From the NCBI GenBank assembly GCA_030247575.1, contig JAOTRV010000002.1:185973-249972 (forward strand): DNA of 64,000 bases, given 5' to 3'. How positions within the stretch are numbered: the stretch's first letter is position 1; the number at the start of each line of letters is the position of its first letter. This DNA comes from Sulfuritalea sp. GTDB lineage: Bacteria > Pseudomonadota > Gammaproteobacteria > Burkholderiales > Rhodocyclaceae. The notes beneath the pieces are model-generated. The model saw only the letters and a program-made list of their open reading frames with translations. It did not search any database and was not told the origin of the DNA. Below, one piece after another: positions 51,190 through 60,498 of the stretch. Made by a program: the position numbers and the translations under genes.

Positions 51190-52380
51190 GTGAACCTGCA
51201 GCAAGCCGAATTGCCCGCCCCGTCGGCGGACGCCCGCGCCGCCAGCGAGGCGCTGAGCCGCCTCGTCGCGGCCGAGATCGGGGCTGGCGGCGGCTGGATT
51301 TCCTTCGCCCGCTACATGGAGCTGGCGCTGTATGCGCCGGGCCTCGGCTATTACTCGGGCGGCTCGCGCAAGTTCGGCGTCGACGGAGACTTTCTCACCG
51401 CGCCTGAACTGACGCCGCTCTTCGGCCGGACGCTGGCGCGGCAGGTGGCACAAGTGCTGGCCGCCTCCAGCCCGCTCGTGATCGAGGCCGGCGCCGGCAG
51501 CGGACGGCTCGCGGCGGACCTGCTGCCGGCGCTGGCCGCGCTCGGCTGCGCGCCCGAGCGCTACCGGATACTGGAACTGTCCGGCGAGTTGCGCGCGCGG
51601 CAGCAGGCGACGCTGGCCGAACTGGCGCCGGAATTTTCGAATCGCGTCGAATGGCTCGACGAACTGCCGCAACGCTTTTCCGGCTGCCTGATCGGCAACG
51701 AAGTGCTCGACGCAATGCCGACCCATGCCCTGCGCTGGGATGACGACGGCGACGGCCCAGAGCCGTGCGTGCTGGAACGCGGCGTGGCGCTCGCCGGCGA
51801 TCGACTCGTCTTCGCCGAACGGCCTGCCACCGGCGCCCTGCTCGAAGCGGCGCAAGCGCTGCCGGTGACCGCACCCTATCGCGGCGAGATCAGCCTCGCC
51901 GCCCGCTCATGGGTAGCCGAACTGGCGCGGCGGCTGGAACAGGGTGCGATGCTGCTGATCGACTACGGCCTGCCGCGCCACGAGCTGTATCACCCGGAAC
52001 GCGACGGCAGCTCGCTGCGCTGCCACTACCGGCATTGCGTGCATGACGATCCGCTGTGGTTTCCCGGCCTCTCCGACATCACCACCCATGTCGACTTCAC
52101 CGCCGTGGCGGAGGCCGGTTTCGATGCCGGGCTGGAGGTGCTGGGCTACACCAGCCAGGCCAATTTCCTGATCAACTGCGGGGTCGGCGACCTGCTGCAG
52201 GAAGGAAGAGTAGACGCTGGCGGCATGGCGGATGTTGCCGATCTGCGCGCGCGCGGCGCGGTGAATGTGCTGATCTCGCCCAACGAAATGGGCGAACTGT
52301 TCAAGGTGATCGCGCTGGGGCGCGGCGTAGCGGGGCCGCTGCTCGGCTTCCGCCGCGGCGACCGCGTGCATGCGCTCTGA
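51190..52380 (+). CDS. SAM-dependent methyltransferase, MidA/NDUFAF7 family
   Basis: A 396-residue methyltransferase of the family that, in mitochondria, methylates an arginine of a complex I subunit during assembly. Family marks are GGWISFARYMELALYAP, YYSGGSRKFG, the SAM loop VIEAGAGSGRLAADLL and GNEVLDAMPTH. The GTG at 51190 starts seven residues before the conserved LPAPS; a TTG at 51172 is an alternative. Contains an inverted copy of the recurrent 12-bp motif at 52209-52220. Confidence 0.88.
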   Translation: MNLQQAELPAPSADARAASEALSRLVAAEIGAGGGWISFARYMELALYAPGLGYYSGGSRKFGVDGDFLTAPELTPLFGRTLARQVAQVLAASSPLVIEAGAGSGRLAADLLPALAALGCAPERYRILELSGELRARQQATLAELAPEFSNRVEWLDELPQRFSGCLIGNEVLDAMPTHALRWDDDGDGPEPCVLERGVALAGDRLVFAERPATGALLEAAQALPVTAPYRGEISLAARSWVAELARRLEQGAMLLIDYGLPRHELYHPERDGSSLRCHYRHCVHDDPLWFPGLSDITTHVDFTAVAEAGFDAGLEVLGYTSQANFLINCGVGDLLQEGRVDAGGMADVADLRARGAVNVLISPNEMGELFKVIALGRGVAGPLLGFRRGDRVHAL

Positions 52381-52411
52381 TCGAACGACAAATGACCCAA
52401 TGGAGGAACAC

Positions 52412-52789
52412 ATGAAGGCAAGACTGATGCGCATGACAGGAGCGGGCCTGGTCTGCATTCCGCTGCTGCTGGCGGGTTGCGGCGAGATGAACGTCAGGAA
52501 GTATCTGCCCTTCGGAGCAGACGCGCCGGCGCAGGAACGCTCGCGCACGCCGGCGAATTCGACCGAGTACCAGTGCGCCGCCGGCAAGCGCTTCTACGTC
52601 CGCACGCTGGAAGGCGGCGCCGCGGTATGGCTGATCCTGCCGGAGCGAGAAGTCCGCCTGAACAAGCTCGGCACGGGCACGCGCTACAGCAACGGCATCG
52701 CGGTGCTGGAGCTGAACGGCAACGAAGCCACGCTGACGGACGGCGCGGCGACTCCGTTCACCGGCTGCAAGTCCGCCAGCGCGCAGTGA
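52412..52789 (+). CDS. MliC-like lipoprotein (possible lysozyme inhibitor)
   Basis: A 125-residue lipoprotein: the signal peptide ends in the lipobox LLAG-C. The mature domain runs YQCAAGKRFYVRTLEG, then LGTGTRYSNG, then a final Cys in FTGCK, the layout of the MliC family of membrane-bound C-type lysozyme inhibitors. The two mature-domain cysteines would form the family disulfide. A strong ribosome site (GGAGGA) precedes ATG 52412; earlier in-frame codons lie before the signal. Inhibitor activity is inferred. Confidence 0.75.
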   Translation: MKARLMRMTGAGLVCIPLLLAGCGEMNVRKYLPFGADAPAQERSRTPANSTEYQCAAGKRFYVRTLEGGAAVWLILPEREVRLNKLGTGTRYSNGIAVLELNGNEATLTDGAATPFTGCKSASAQ

Positions 52790-52804
52790 GCTAACGACCC
52801 GCCG

Positions 52805-52960
52805 TCACAGGCAGGCCTGCTCCAGCGCCTTCTCGCAGGCGGCGCAGAAGCCGTCGTCGCCGACAGGGCCCTGTGTGCCGCATCTGCGGCACACAGGCTG
52901 CTCTTGCCCGGGGGGATTCGCGGAATTGTCGTCTTCGGACGGGATTGCTGCATCGGTCAT
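52805..52960 (-). CDS. Small zinc-ribbon protein
   Basis: A 51-residue protein with two CxxC knuckles (CRRCGTQG and CAACEKAL), an acidic Asp/Glu N-terminal stretch, and AGGAGC eight bases before ATG 52960. The Cys pattern suggests one zinc. No named family is recognised; convergent with the lipoprotein gene. Confidence 0.55.
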   Translation of the reverse strand: MTDAAIPSEDDNSANPPGQEQPVCRRCGTQGPVGDDGFCAACEKALEQACL

Positions 52961-53117
52961 GCCACGCTCCTGATTGGGCGGCGCCAGGGCGCTAAACATC
53001 GGTCCGGCGCGAAACACGGCGCACTATACCTTGTCCGCCGACCATGGCGGGTGACAGCATCCGGCATCGGGAACAAACCTCCCGAGCCGACTTGAGACAG
53101 TGATACGGTAGCAAGCA

Positions 53118-55094
53118 ATGGAACCTGATCGAGACCCGGCGCAAGACCCTGCTTCGCCCATCACCCGCCTCGTGGCGTTGGTCGATCGCCTGCGGCCCGA
53201 GTCCGCGGATGATGTTGCCGCCGCCGCGGCCAACATCGAGCGCGAGATTGCGCGAATTGCCGCGCGGCCCGCCGAGGCCGCCATTCTGCGCGAGGATCTG
53301 CTGCATCTGCTGGCCCTGCCCAACCAGGCCGCGTTCTATGCCGAAACCGGGGTACGCACGGCACTGGGCTTCTGGCTCGAACTGTCGCAGCGCATCGGCC
53401 ACCAGTTTCTGCCGCCGGTGCGGGACGACGCGCAGTTGCGCGACATCCTGCACGCGGTGTTTCGCCACCCTGCCGATCACTGCTGGGTCGCGGCGACCGA
53501 CGACCGGCTCTGGCTGGATCTGGCGCAGGCGATGGGCCTGCCGAAAGTCGACGCCGGCGAGACGGCGACCTCCGGCGACGCGGCGCCAACGGTGCGCGCC
53601 GCGCTGACGGGCAACCTGCTCGAAGCCGCCCGCATGCTCTCCTACCGGCTCGCCGGCGCCGCGCTCGATCGCGAACTGCTGCGCGCCGACCCGGCACTGG
53701 AACGCCATATGTCGCCATTCCTGGCGCAGAACGCCGCGCTGGTGCCCCTGCTGGAGCGCGCGCGCTGCGGCAACGGCGAGCCGAGCGCGATCGAGGTGCG
53801 CGACATCGACGTGCTGCTTGACCAGTGCGAGACAACGCTGGACGGCGTGCGGCGCAGGGCCGCCGAGAACGGCATCAGCATTCGCCTCACCTACCTGCTG
53901 GCGCGCCAGCGGCAACTGATCGACCGCCTGCGCCTGCTGCTCGACTTCGGCGTCGCGGCAGACCGGCCGGCGCAAGCCGCGAAGCTGATGAAAGTCCTGC
54001 TCGCCGCCGAGCAGGCGCGCGACCAGGTGGGCGAATTCGTCGGCGAGAATCTCAGCCTGCTGGCGCGCAACGTCACCGACCATGCCGGCCGCCACGGCGA
54101 GCACTACGTCGCCGCGGACCGCGCCGAATGGCGGGCCATGGCGCGCAGCGCCGCGGGCGGCGGCATCGTCATCGCTTGCATGGCGATGATCAAGATGCAG
54201 CTCGCCTTGCTGCACCTGCCGCCGCTGACCGAGGGCATCGCCTTCGGCCTCAACTACGGCATCGGCTTCGCGCTGATCCACCTGCTCGGCTTCGTCGTCG
54301 CCACCAAGCAGCCGGCCATGACCGCCGCCGCCATCGCGGCGACGCTGGAAGAATCGCGACCGAAGGAACTCGAACGCCTGGGCGACTTCGTGCGCGATGT
54401 GATCCGCACCCAATTCGTCGCCGTGCTGGGCAACGTCGGCCTCGCCTTGCCGGTGGCCTGCCTGATCGCGGCCGCCTGGCCCCTGCTGTTCGGTACCGCC
54501 ATCGCCCCGGCGGAAAAGCTTGCGCACATGCTCGACGAAGTTCACCCCTTCGCCAGCGGCGCCCTGTTCTTTGCCGCCGTCGCCGGTGTCGGGCTGTTCC
54601 TCTCGGGCCTGGTCTCGGGCTATTTCGACAACCAGGCGCGCTACCATCGCCTGGCGCAGCGAATTGCCGCGGCACCGCGGCTGGCCTGGCTGGGCAGCGA
54701 GCGTGCGGCGCGCTTCGGCGCCTACCTCGACGCACACTACGGCGCGATTCTGGGCAACCTGTTTTTCGGCATGTACCTGGGGCTGGCCGGTGTGGTCGCC
54801 ACGCTCACCGGACTGCCGGTAGACATCCGCCACGTGGCGTTCTCCAGCGCCAACCTGGGAACCGCGGCAACCGGGCTGGGCCTGTCCGCCGTGACCGACG
54901 CGCTGCCCTGGGCCGTCGCCGGCGTCATCGCCATCGCGCTGGTGAATCTGGCGGTCAGCTTCGCCCTGGCGCTGCATGTGGCCCTGCAGTCGCGCCGCGC
55001 CGGCGCGACGCAGATCCTGCGCCTGGGCGTGCTGGTGCTGCAGCGCTTCAGGGCAAATCCCTTGTCTTTCTTCCTGCCGCCGCCGGGAAGATAG
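53118..55094 (+). CDS. Gcr-family membrane protein (annotated as site-specific recombinase)
   Basis: A 658-residue protein of the family named after gonococcal Gcr. The N-terminal 330 residues are helical and soluble-looking. The C-terminal half has about six membrane helices (for example IVIACMAMIKMQLALL, LPVACLIAAAWPLLFG, ALFFAAVAGVGLFLSG). No tyrosine- or serine-recombinase active site is visible, so the recombinase name is doubtful; the membrane topology suggests some other role. ATG 53118 is the only sensible start. Confidence 0.85.
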   Translation: MEPDRDPAQDPASPITRLVALVDRLRPESADDVAAAAANIEREIARIAARPAEAAILREDLLHLLALPNQAAFYAETGVRTALGFWLELSQRIGHQFLPPVRDDAQLRDILHAVFRHPADHCWVAATDDRLWLDLAQAMGLPKVDAGETATSGDAAPTVRAALTGNLLEAARMLSYRLAGAALDRELLRADPALERHMSPFLAQNAALVPLLERARCGNGEPSAIEVRDIDVLLDQCETTLDGVRRRAAENGISIRLTYLLARQRQLIDRLRLLLDFGVAADRPAQAAKLMKVLLAAEQARDQVGEFVGENLSLLARNVTDHAGRHGEHYVAADRAEWRAMARSAAGGGIVIACMAMIKMQLALLHLPPLTEGIAFGLNYGIGFALIHLLGFVVATKQPAMTAAAIAATLEESRPKELERLGDFVRDVIRTQFVAVLGNVGLALPVACLIAAAWPLLFGTAIAPAEKLAHMLDEVHPFASGALFFAAVAGVGLFLSGLVSGYFDNQARYHRLAQRIAAAPRLAWLGSERAARFGAYLDAHYGAILGNLFFGMYLGLAGVVATLTGLPVDIRHVAFSSANLGTAATGLGLSAVTDALPWAVAGVIAIALVNLAVSFALALHVALQSRRAGATQILRLGVLVLQRFRANPLSFFLPPPGR

Positions 55095-55127
55095 CCTTGG
55101 CGCTCGCCCCGTCCCCGGGTCGGGATC

Positions 55128-55586
55128 TCAGTCGCAGCTTGCCTTACACGCCGCGCCGGTGCAGGCGGAGCTTCCCTCGACCCGGCATTCCACCCGCGTC
55201 CGCCAGGTGAAGCGGATGCCCTCGCCGTAGCTGCAGATCAGGCGCGTCATCTTGCCCTGCTTGTCGACCTTGACGCCCGACGCCCTGGCGGCCTTGACGC
55301 TCGCCGGCGGCAGGTCGCAGGAGACATAGGCGTTGAACACGCCATCGGCGGATTCCCACAGCGCGACGTTCTTCAGCTTGCGGTAGAGCCGGTAATCGGT
55401 GCAGACATCGCTGTCGCCCTTGTAGGTTCTGGCGTTGTCGCTGCAGTAGCCGGTGAAGGTGTATTTCAGTTCCTCCTCGGCGGGGCAGGCGCCGACCTGC
55501 ACCGCGGTCGCCAGATCAGGGCAGGCCACGCTGGCGGCGAACGCCGGCAAGGACAACAGGGCAAGCAGCAGGAAACTCGTTTTCAT
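55128..55586 (-). CDS. Cys-rich exported protein of unknown function
   Basis: A 152-residue protein with a signal peptide (MKTSFLLLALLSLPAFA) and ten cysteines after it, spaced as in a disulfide-bonded periplasmic or secreted domain (VACPD, GACPAEEE, TGYCSD, DVCTDY, VSCDL, ending ACKASCD). No family is recognised. It lies downstream of the LysR-type gene on the same strand, 29 bp away, and may be co-transcribed. Confidence 0.7.
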   Translation of the reverse strand: MKTSFLLLALLSLPAFAASVACPDLATAVQVGACPAEEELKYTFTGYCSDNARTYKGDSDVCTDYRLYRKLKNVALWESADGVFNAYVSCDLPPASVKAARASGVKVDKQGKMTRLICSYGEGIRFTWRTRVECRVEGSSACTGAACKASCD

Positions 55587-55615
55587 GGAAATCTTCCGCG
55601 GGAACACGATCAGTT

Positions 55616-56542
55616 TCACAGTTTAGTGCCGCCGCCAGCGGATTGGACCTGTTCCGCCAGCCAGCGGCGAAATGCGTCCACCGCCGGATTCGCCGCCGCG
55701 CGGTCCGCCAGCAGCAGGTAGTAGGACCGCGGATTGGAAAAACGCTGCGGCAGCGGCGCCACCAGTTTGCCCTGCGCGAGCAGACCATCCACCAGCGCCA
55801 GCATCGCCAGCGCGACGCCCTGCCCGTCGAGGGCAGCGCGAATCGTCGGTTCGTACTGGTTGAAGGCGATGCTGCCGGCCGGGCGCAGCGCCGGGATGCC
55901 CGCCATCTCCAGCCAGACCGGCCATGACAGCCACGGCCGCCGCTGATCCTCGTCCTCGTAGGCGAGCAGCACGTGGTGCGCCAGATCGGCCGGCTTGGCC
56001 AGGGGCTTGCCGGATTTCTTCAGCAGGGCCGGGCTGACCACCGGCACCACCGTGTCGCCGAACAGGCGCAGGGCCGTCGCCGGCGCGTCGCGATCCTGCA
56101 GGTAGCGCACCGCCGCGTCGAAGCGCCCGCGCTCCAGATCGACCAGCCGCGTGTCGGCCGAAATGCGGATGTCGATGCCGGGATGCCGGCGGCGGAAGTC
56201 CGCCAGGCGCGGAATCAGCCAGAAGCTGGCAAAGGCCTGCGTCGTGGCCAGGGTCACGGTCGGCTCTTCGCCGCCGCGCAACTCGGCGCCTGCCCGGCGC
56301 AGTTCGGCAAAGGCGATGCCGGTGGCGCGCTGCAGGCGCTCGCCCGCCGCGGTCAGGGCCAGCGCGCGCGTCTTGCGCTCGAAGAGCCGTACCGCCAGCG
56401 TCGACTCCAGGGCGATCACCTGTTTGCTGACCGCCGACTGCGTGACGAAAAGCTCCTCGGCGGCACGCGTGAAGCTCAGATGGCGCGCGGCCGCATCGAA
56501 GGCGCGCAAGGCGTCGAGCGGCGGCAGATCGTCCTTATGCAT
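55616..56542 (-). CDS. LysR-family transcriptional regulator (GcvA-like)
   Basis: A 308-residue LysR regulator. The N-terminal winged helix (LDALRAFDAAARHLSFTRAA, VTQSAVSKQVIALE) is of the GcvA/AmpR subgroup, and the remainder is the effector-binding domain. Divergent from the DUF2917 gene with a 95-bp spacer, so that gene is a probable target. The effector is unknown. Confidence 0.92.
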   Translation of the reverse strand: MHKDDLPPLDALRAFDAAARHLSFTRAAEELFVTQSAVSKQVIALESTLAVRLFERKTRALALTAAGERLQRATGIAFAELRRAGAELRGGEEPTVTLATTQAFASFWLIPRLADFRRRHPGIDIRISADTRLVDLERGRFDAAVRYLQDRDAPATALRLFGDTVVPVVSPALLKKSGKPLAKPADLAHHVLLAYEDEDQRRPWLSWPVWLEMAGIPALRPAGSIAFNQYEPTIRAALDGQGVALAMLALVDGLLAQGKLVAPLPQRFSNPRSYYLLLADRAAANPAVDAFRRWLAEQVQSAGGGTKL

Positions 56543-56637
56543 TCCATTTGCTCATGGTTGTCACGCCTCGATGTCGTTGGTCGGGCGATGCCGCCGCGGC
56601 AATAATCCAGGCGTCGCAACAGCCCGGAGAAATCATC

Positions 56638-56985
56638 ATGAACACTGCTGTTTACCTAGCTTCCTCACTCATCGGCCAGTCGCATGAGAAGCGTCGTGCG
56701 CTGTTCGCCGCGGTCGCCGCACCGTCACCTGCCGGCAATGCTACAGAATTCCACAAAGGAATGCACACCCCCGCCGTCGAACGGACGCTGACGAAGAACC
56801 AGATGCTCGCCCTGCCCGACGGGAACCTGACGCTGGTCTGCCTCGACGGTGAACTCTGGCTCACCCGCGATGGCGACAGGGAGGACTACATCCTCGGTCG
56901 CGGCCGCAGTTTCGTCGTCCGCCGCGGCGACGAAGCGATTGTGCAAGCCTTGCGGCCGAGCCGGATCAGGCTGGCGGCGCCATGA
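56638..56985 (+). CDS. DUF2917-domain protein
   Basis: A 115-residue small protein. The C-terminal half (TLTKNQMLALPDGNLTLVC, GELWLTRDGDREDYIL, RGRSFVVRRGDEAIVQAL) is a cupin-like DUF2917 domain of unknown role. It has a CGGAGA ribosome site, is divergent from the LysR-type regulator and likely under its control. Confidence 0.75.
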   Translation: MNTAVYLASSLIGQSHEKRRALFAAVAAPSPAGNATEFHKGMHTPAVERTLTKNQMLALPDGNLTLVCLDGELWLTRDGDREDYILGRGRSFVVRRGDEAIVQALRPSRIRLAAP

Positions 56986-57074
56986 GTGCTCCAAAAAATC
57001 GTAGCGAGCAGGCCGGAGTGCAAGGCACGAATGAGCGATTGAGCAACGCCGCAATCCGGTCGCGCAGTAGATTT

Positions 57075-58253
57075 TTAGCGCCTGATCGCCAGCGGCGCCA
57101 GCAGGCAGAAGATGCCGAGGCTGCCGGTGGCGAGCATCCAGGCCAGCGCCGAGCCGTTGCCGCCGCCGGCGTCTAGCACCGCGCCGGCGACCAGCGGCGA
57201 GAGGAAACCGGCGCCGAAGCCGGCCATCGAGTACACCGCCATCACCGCGCCGCGCCGCGCCGGGTCGGCCACCGCAACGAGGCCGGCGGTGAGCGCCGCC
57301 GAATCGGCCATCACCACGGCCTGATAGACCACCAGCAGCGCCAGCAGCGCCAGCGGCCAGCTCGCGGCGGCGCCGACCGCCCAGGCCAGCGCGCCCGACA
57401 TGAGCATGACGACGAGGATGAAGCGGCGCCGGTCGTGGTGGCCGGCGAACTCGTTGCCGAGGATGCTGGCCGGAATGCCGACCAGGTTGATCAGGGCCGC
57501 CGCCGTGGCCGGCGCCAGCGGCAGGCTGCCCTGCGTCGCCGAAAACGCCAGCAGGCCGACGATCCACGAGCGCAGGCCGAACAGTTCCCAGCAATGCGCG
57601 GCATAGCCCAGCACGTAGCCGCGCACCGCGCGATCCTCGAGCACGGCGAGCTGCGCGCCCACTCCCGGCACATGCCCACCGTGCGGCGCCACCGGCCTGA
57701 GCCCGCGCAGGATCAGCGCAATCGCGACGAAGGGGCCGATGCCGCCGACGACGAAGGCGGCGCGCCAGTCGATCAGGCCGATCCAGCCCGACAGCGCATA
57801 CGACACCGCGGCGCCGATACCGAAGGTGGAGGTGTAGAAGGCGATGTAGCGCGGCAGGCGCGGCCCCGCGACGCGATCGGTGAGCGCCTTGAGGCCGGGC
57901 ATGTAGGTGCCGGCCAGGCCCGCGCCGCCGATGGCCTGCAGCAGGCAGGCGGAAACCAGGTCGCCGGCGAACAGCGCGAAACCGAAATGGCCGACCGAGG
58001 CCAGCAGGCAGGCGCCGACATAGACGCGACGCGCATCCATGCGATCGGTGAGGCCCGAGAGCACCGGCACGGCGAGCATGTAGCCGGCGAAATAGCTGCC
58101 GCCGATGGCGCCCGCCTCCTTGCCGGAAAGCCCCCAAGCCGCCTGCAGTTCCGGCAGCAGCGCCGGCCAGGTCGAGAAGCCCGTCATGCTGAAAATCGCC
58201 GCGACGCACAGCAGCAGGATGATGCTCGAGTCCTTCATCGGCATCGCGCTCAT
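57075..58253 (-). CDS. MFS transporter
   Basis: A 392-residue major facilitator with twelve predicted membrane helices. The loop-2 motif appears as GLTDRMDARRVYV, and the N-terminus (AIFSMTGFSTWPALLPELQ) is typical of the drug-exporter/nitrate-like branch. The substrate cannot be given. Start codons at 58244 and 58238 are alternatives. It starts 8 bp after the thioesterase, in one transcription unit. Confidence 0.88.
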   Translation of the reverse strand: MSAMPMKDSSIILLLCVAAIFSMTGFSTWPALLPELQAAWGLSGKEAGAIGGSYFAGYMLAVPVLSGLTDRMDARRVYVGACLLASVGHFGFALFAGDLVSACLLQAIGGAGLAGTYMPGLKALTDRVAGPRLPRYIAFYTSTFGIGAAVSYALSGWIGLIDWRAAFVVGGIGPFVAIALILRGLRPVAPHGGHVPGVGAQLAVLEDRAVRGYVLGYAAHCWELFGLRSWIVGLLAFSATQGSLPLAPATAAALINLVGIPASILGNEFAGHHDRRRFILVVMLMSGALAWAVGAAASWPLALLALLVVYQAVVMADSAALTAGLVAVADPARRGAVMAVYSMAGFGAGFLSPLVAGAVLDAGGGNGSALAWMLATGSLGIFCLLAPLAIRR

Positions 58254-58261
58254 CCGGGCTT

Positions 58262-58750
58262 TCAGCGCTTCAGGCGTTCGAGGCAGGCGCGAATCGCGGG
58301 CGGGATCGCCGTCGGGTGATCATCCGGGCGGGCAACGAAGACATGGACGAAGCTGCCCAGCGCCGCCGGCACCTCCTCGCCCTCGCGGAACAGCGCGATC
58401 TCGTAGCGCACCGACGAGTTGCCCAGATGCGCAACGCGCAGGCCGGCGTCGATGGTCTCGGGAAAGGCCAGCGGCGCCAGATAGCGGCACTGCGATTCGA
58501 CGCAATAGCCGACGACCGTGCCATCGTGGATGTCGAGCCCGCCCTCGCGGATCAGGTGCTCGTTGATGACGGTATCGAAGTAGCTGTAATAGACGACGTT
58601 ATTGACGTGGCCGTAGACGTCGTTGTCCATCCAGCGCGTCGGGATGGCGAGGAAATGCGGATAATCGGAACGGCCTGTCAGGGCGAGAACTGCGGCGGGA
58701 GGTGTGGCAGATGCGGGAGAGGGTGCGGCGGGCGTGGAAATGGAACTCAT
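58262..58750 (-). CDS. Acyl-CoA thioesterase, 4HBT/YbgC type
   Basis: A 162-residue hot-dog-fold thioesterase. The conserved Asp and surrounding loop are in RWMDNDVYGHVNNVVYYSYFD. It hydrolyses acyl- or aryl-CoA thioesters; with hcrCAB in the window, an aromatic CoA substrate is conceivable but unproven. ATG 58750 is favoured; the frame is open 13 codons further. Confidence 0.88.
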   Translation of the reverse strand: MSSISTPAAPSPASATPPAAVLALTGRSDYPHFLAIPTRWMDNDVYGHVNNVVYYSYFDTVINEHLIREGGLDIHDGTVVGYCVESQCRYLAPLAFPETIDAGLRVAHLGNSSVRYEIALFREGEEVPAALGSFVHVFVARPDDHPTAIPPAIRACLERLKR

Positions 58751-58815
58751 CGTGCGCTTCCTGGCTATCGAAGCGCCCGATGATACCAACAGGAGTCAGC
58801 TCGGCTGGCGGGCGC

Positions 58816-59028
58816 TCACTCCTGGTTGCGGTACATCGCGGCGAGAAATGCCTCGGCGGCTTCGGCGTCTACTTCCTGCGAAGTCGCCGCGCGCTGCTGA
58901 ATCTCCTGCAAGCCGAGCTGGAGCTCGGGGCTGGCAGGGGTCCACTCGGCGCCGAGGACTTCATCCTCGAACGCTCCGAATTCATCCTCGATTACTTTGC
59001 CTGTGCTCATATCCATCACCATCAACAT
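58816..59028 (-). CDS. Small acidic protein of unknown function
   Basis: A 70-residue acidic protein (MLMVMDMSTGKVIEDEFG start), rich in Glu and Ala, with no membrane helix or Cys. A good ribosome site (GGGAG, six bases before the ATG) supports translation. No family is recognised; its neighbours are the thioesterase and ampG on the same strand. Confidence 0.5.
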   Translation of the reverse strand: MLMVMDMSTGKVIEDEFGAFEDEVLGAEWTPASPELQLGLQEIQQRAATSQEVDAEAAEAFLAAMYRNQE

Positions 59029-59162
59029 GTCGATCTCCCGTTACGGAACCGTACGCTTCAGAGGATATAACGCAGCCGGCGCAGAAAAGTTGAATGACGT
59101 TTCAAGCTTCAGCAATGCTGTTGTTTTATCGCCACGAAGCCCGCCAGCCGGGCGATTGACCA

Positions 59163-60434
59163 TTATCCCGATACAGGAATTGCCGCCGCCGGACGCACAT
59201 TCCAGGGCGCCACCCTGAGCAGCAGCACCATGCCCGGCACCGCGAGCAGGGCGCAGAGCAGGAAAAAGCCGAGCCAGCCCATCTGCTCCACCAGATAACC
59301 GGTCGTGGCATTGATGAAAGTGCGCGGCACGGCGGCCAAGCTGGTGAATAGCGCCAGTTGTGTGGCGGTATACAAGGGATGGGTGGCGCGGGCGATGAAG
59401 GCGACGAAGGCCGCGGTGCCGAGGCCGACGCCGAGCGCCTCGAAGCCGATCACCAGGGCCAGCTGCGTCAGCTCTGCCGCACCCACCGCCGTGCGCGGAC
59501 CCAGCCACGCCAGCCAGGCGAAGCCGAAGATCGACACCAGCTGCACCACGCCGAACAGCCACAGCGCGCGATTGATGCCCAGCCTGACCATCCACAGCCC
59601 GCCGATCAGGCCGCCGATCACCGCCGGCCACAAGCCGGCGTTCTTCGCCACGATGCCGATCTGCGACTTGGCGAAACCCATGTCCAGATAGAAGGGCGTC
59701 GCCAGCGCGGTGCACATCGAATCGCCCAGCTTGTAGAGGAAGATGAAGCCGAGGATCAGCAGCGCCTCGCGCAGCCCCGCGCGGTTGATGAACTCGTGGA
59801 AGGGCTCGACCACCGCATCGCGCAGCGTCCGCGGCGCGTTGCCCGCCACCGCCGGCTCGCGCGCGAACAGCGCCAGCCCCATGCCCGGCAGCATGAACAG
59901 CGCCGTGATGACGAAGACCTGCAGCCAGGGCAGGCGGTCGGCCAGGATCAGCGAGAGCGAACCCGGCACCAGCCCGGCGATGCGGTAGGCATTGACATGC
60001 ACCGAGTTGCCCAGCCCCAGCTCCTGCTCCGAAAGAATCTCGCGCCGGTAGGCATCGAGCGCAATGTCCTGCGTCGCCGACAGCAAGGCCACGGCGGCGG
60101 TCAGCCAAAGTATCGGCACGATCTCGCTGCCCGGCGCGAACAGGCCGAGCGAGGCGATCGCCGCGAGCAGGCCGATCTGGGTGATCAACATCCAGCCGCG
60201 GCGGCGTCCGAGCGGTGGCGCATAGCGGTCGAGCAGCGGCGACCAGAGGAACTTCCAGGTGTAGGGAAACTGGATCAGCGCGAAGAGGCCGATGGTCTTC
60301 AGATCCACGCCCTCCGAACGCAACCAGGCCGGCACCAGGTTGAGCAGCAGATACAGCGGCAGCCCCGACGAGAAGCCGGTGAACACGCAGATCAGCATGC
60401 GCCGGGTGAACAGCGCGGCGAGCCAGGGCGGCAT
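59163..60434 (-). CDS. ampG: Muropeptide MFS transporter AmpG
   Basis: Imports anhydromuropeptides from the periplasm for cell-wall recycling and beta-lactamase control. It is 423 residues with twelve membrane helices and AmpG-specific segments GFSSGLPLYLLL at the start, WSPLLDRYAPP and the SATQDIALDAYRREIL motif. The ATG at 60434 follows a TTG by one codon. It is 65 bp downstream of the antitoxin gene. Confidence 0.93.
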   Translation of the reverse strand: MPPWLAALFTRRMLICVFTGFSSGLPLYLLLNLVPAWLRSEGVDLKTIGLFALIQFPYTWKFLWSPLLDRYAPPLGRRRGWMLITQIGLLAAIASLGLFAPGSEIVPILWLTAAVALLSATQDIALDAYRREILSEQELGLGNSVHVNAYRIAGLVPGSLSLILADRLPWLQVFVITALFMLPGMGLALFAREPAVAGNAPRTLRDAVVEPFHEFINRAGLREALLILGFIFLYKLGDSMCTALATPFYLDMGFAKSQIGIVAKNAGLWPAVIGGLIGGLWMVRLGINRALWLFGVVQLVSIFGFAWLAWLGPRTAVGAAELTQLALVIGFEALGVGLGTAAFVAFIARATHPLYTATQLALFTSLAAVPRTFINATTGYLVEQMGWLGFFLLCALLAVPGMVLLLRVAPWNVRPAAAIPVSG

Positions 60435-60498
60435 CAAGTCTGGTCCGGCGCGGCGTTAACTCGACGTGCGCAATCGAACAAGGAATCCGGCATCCCGA

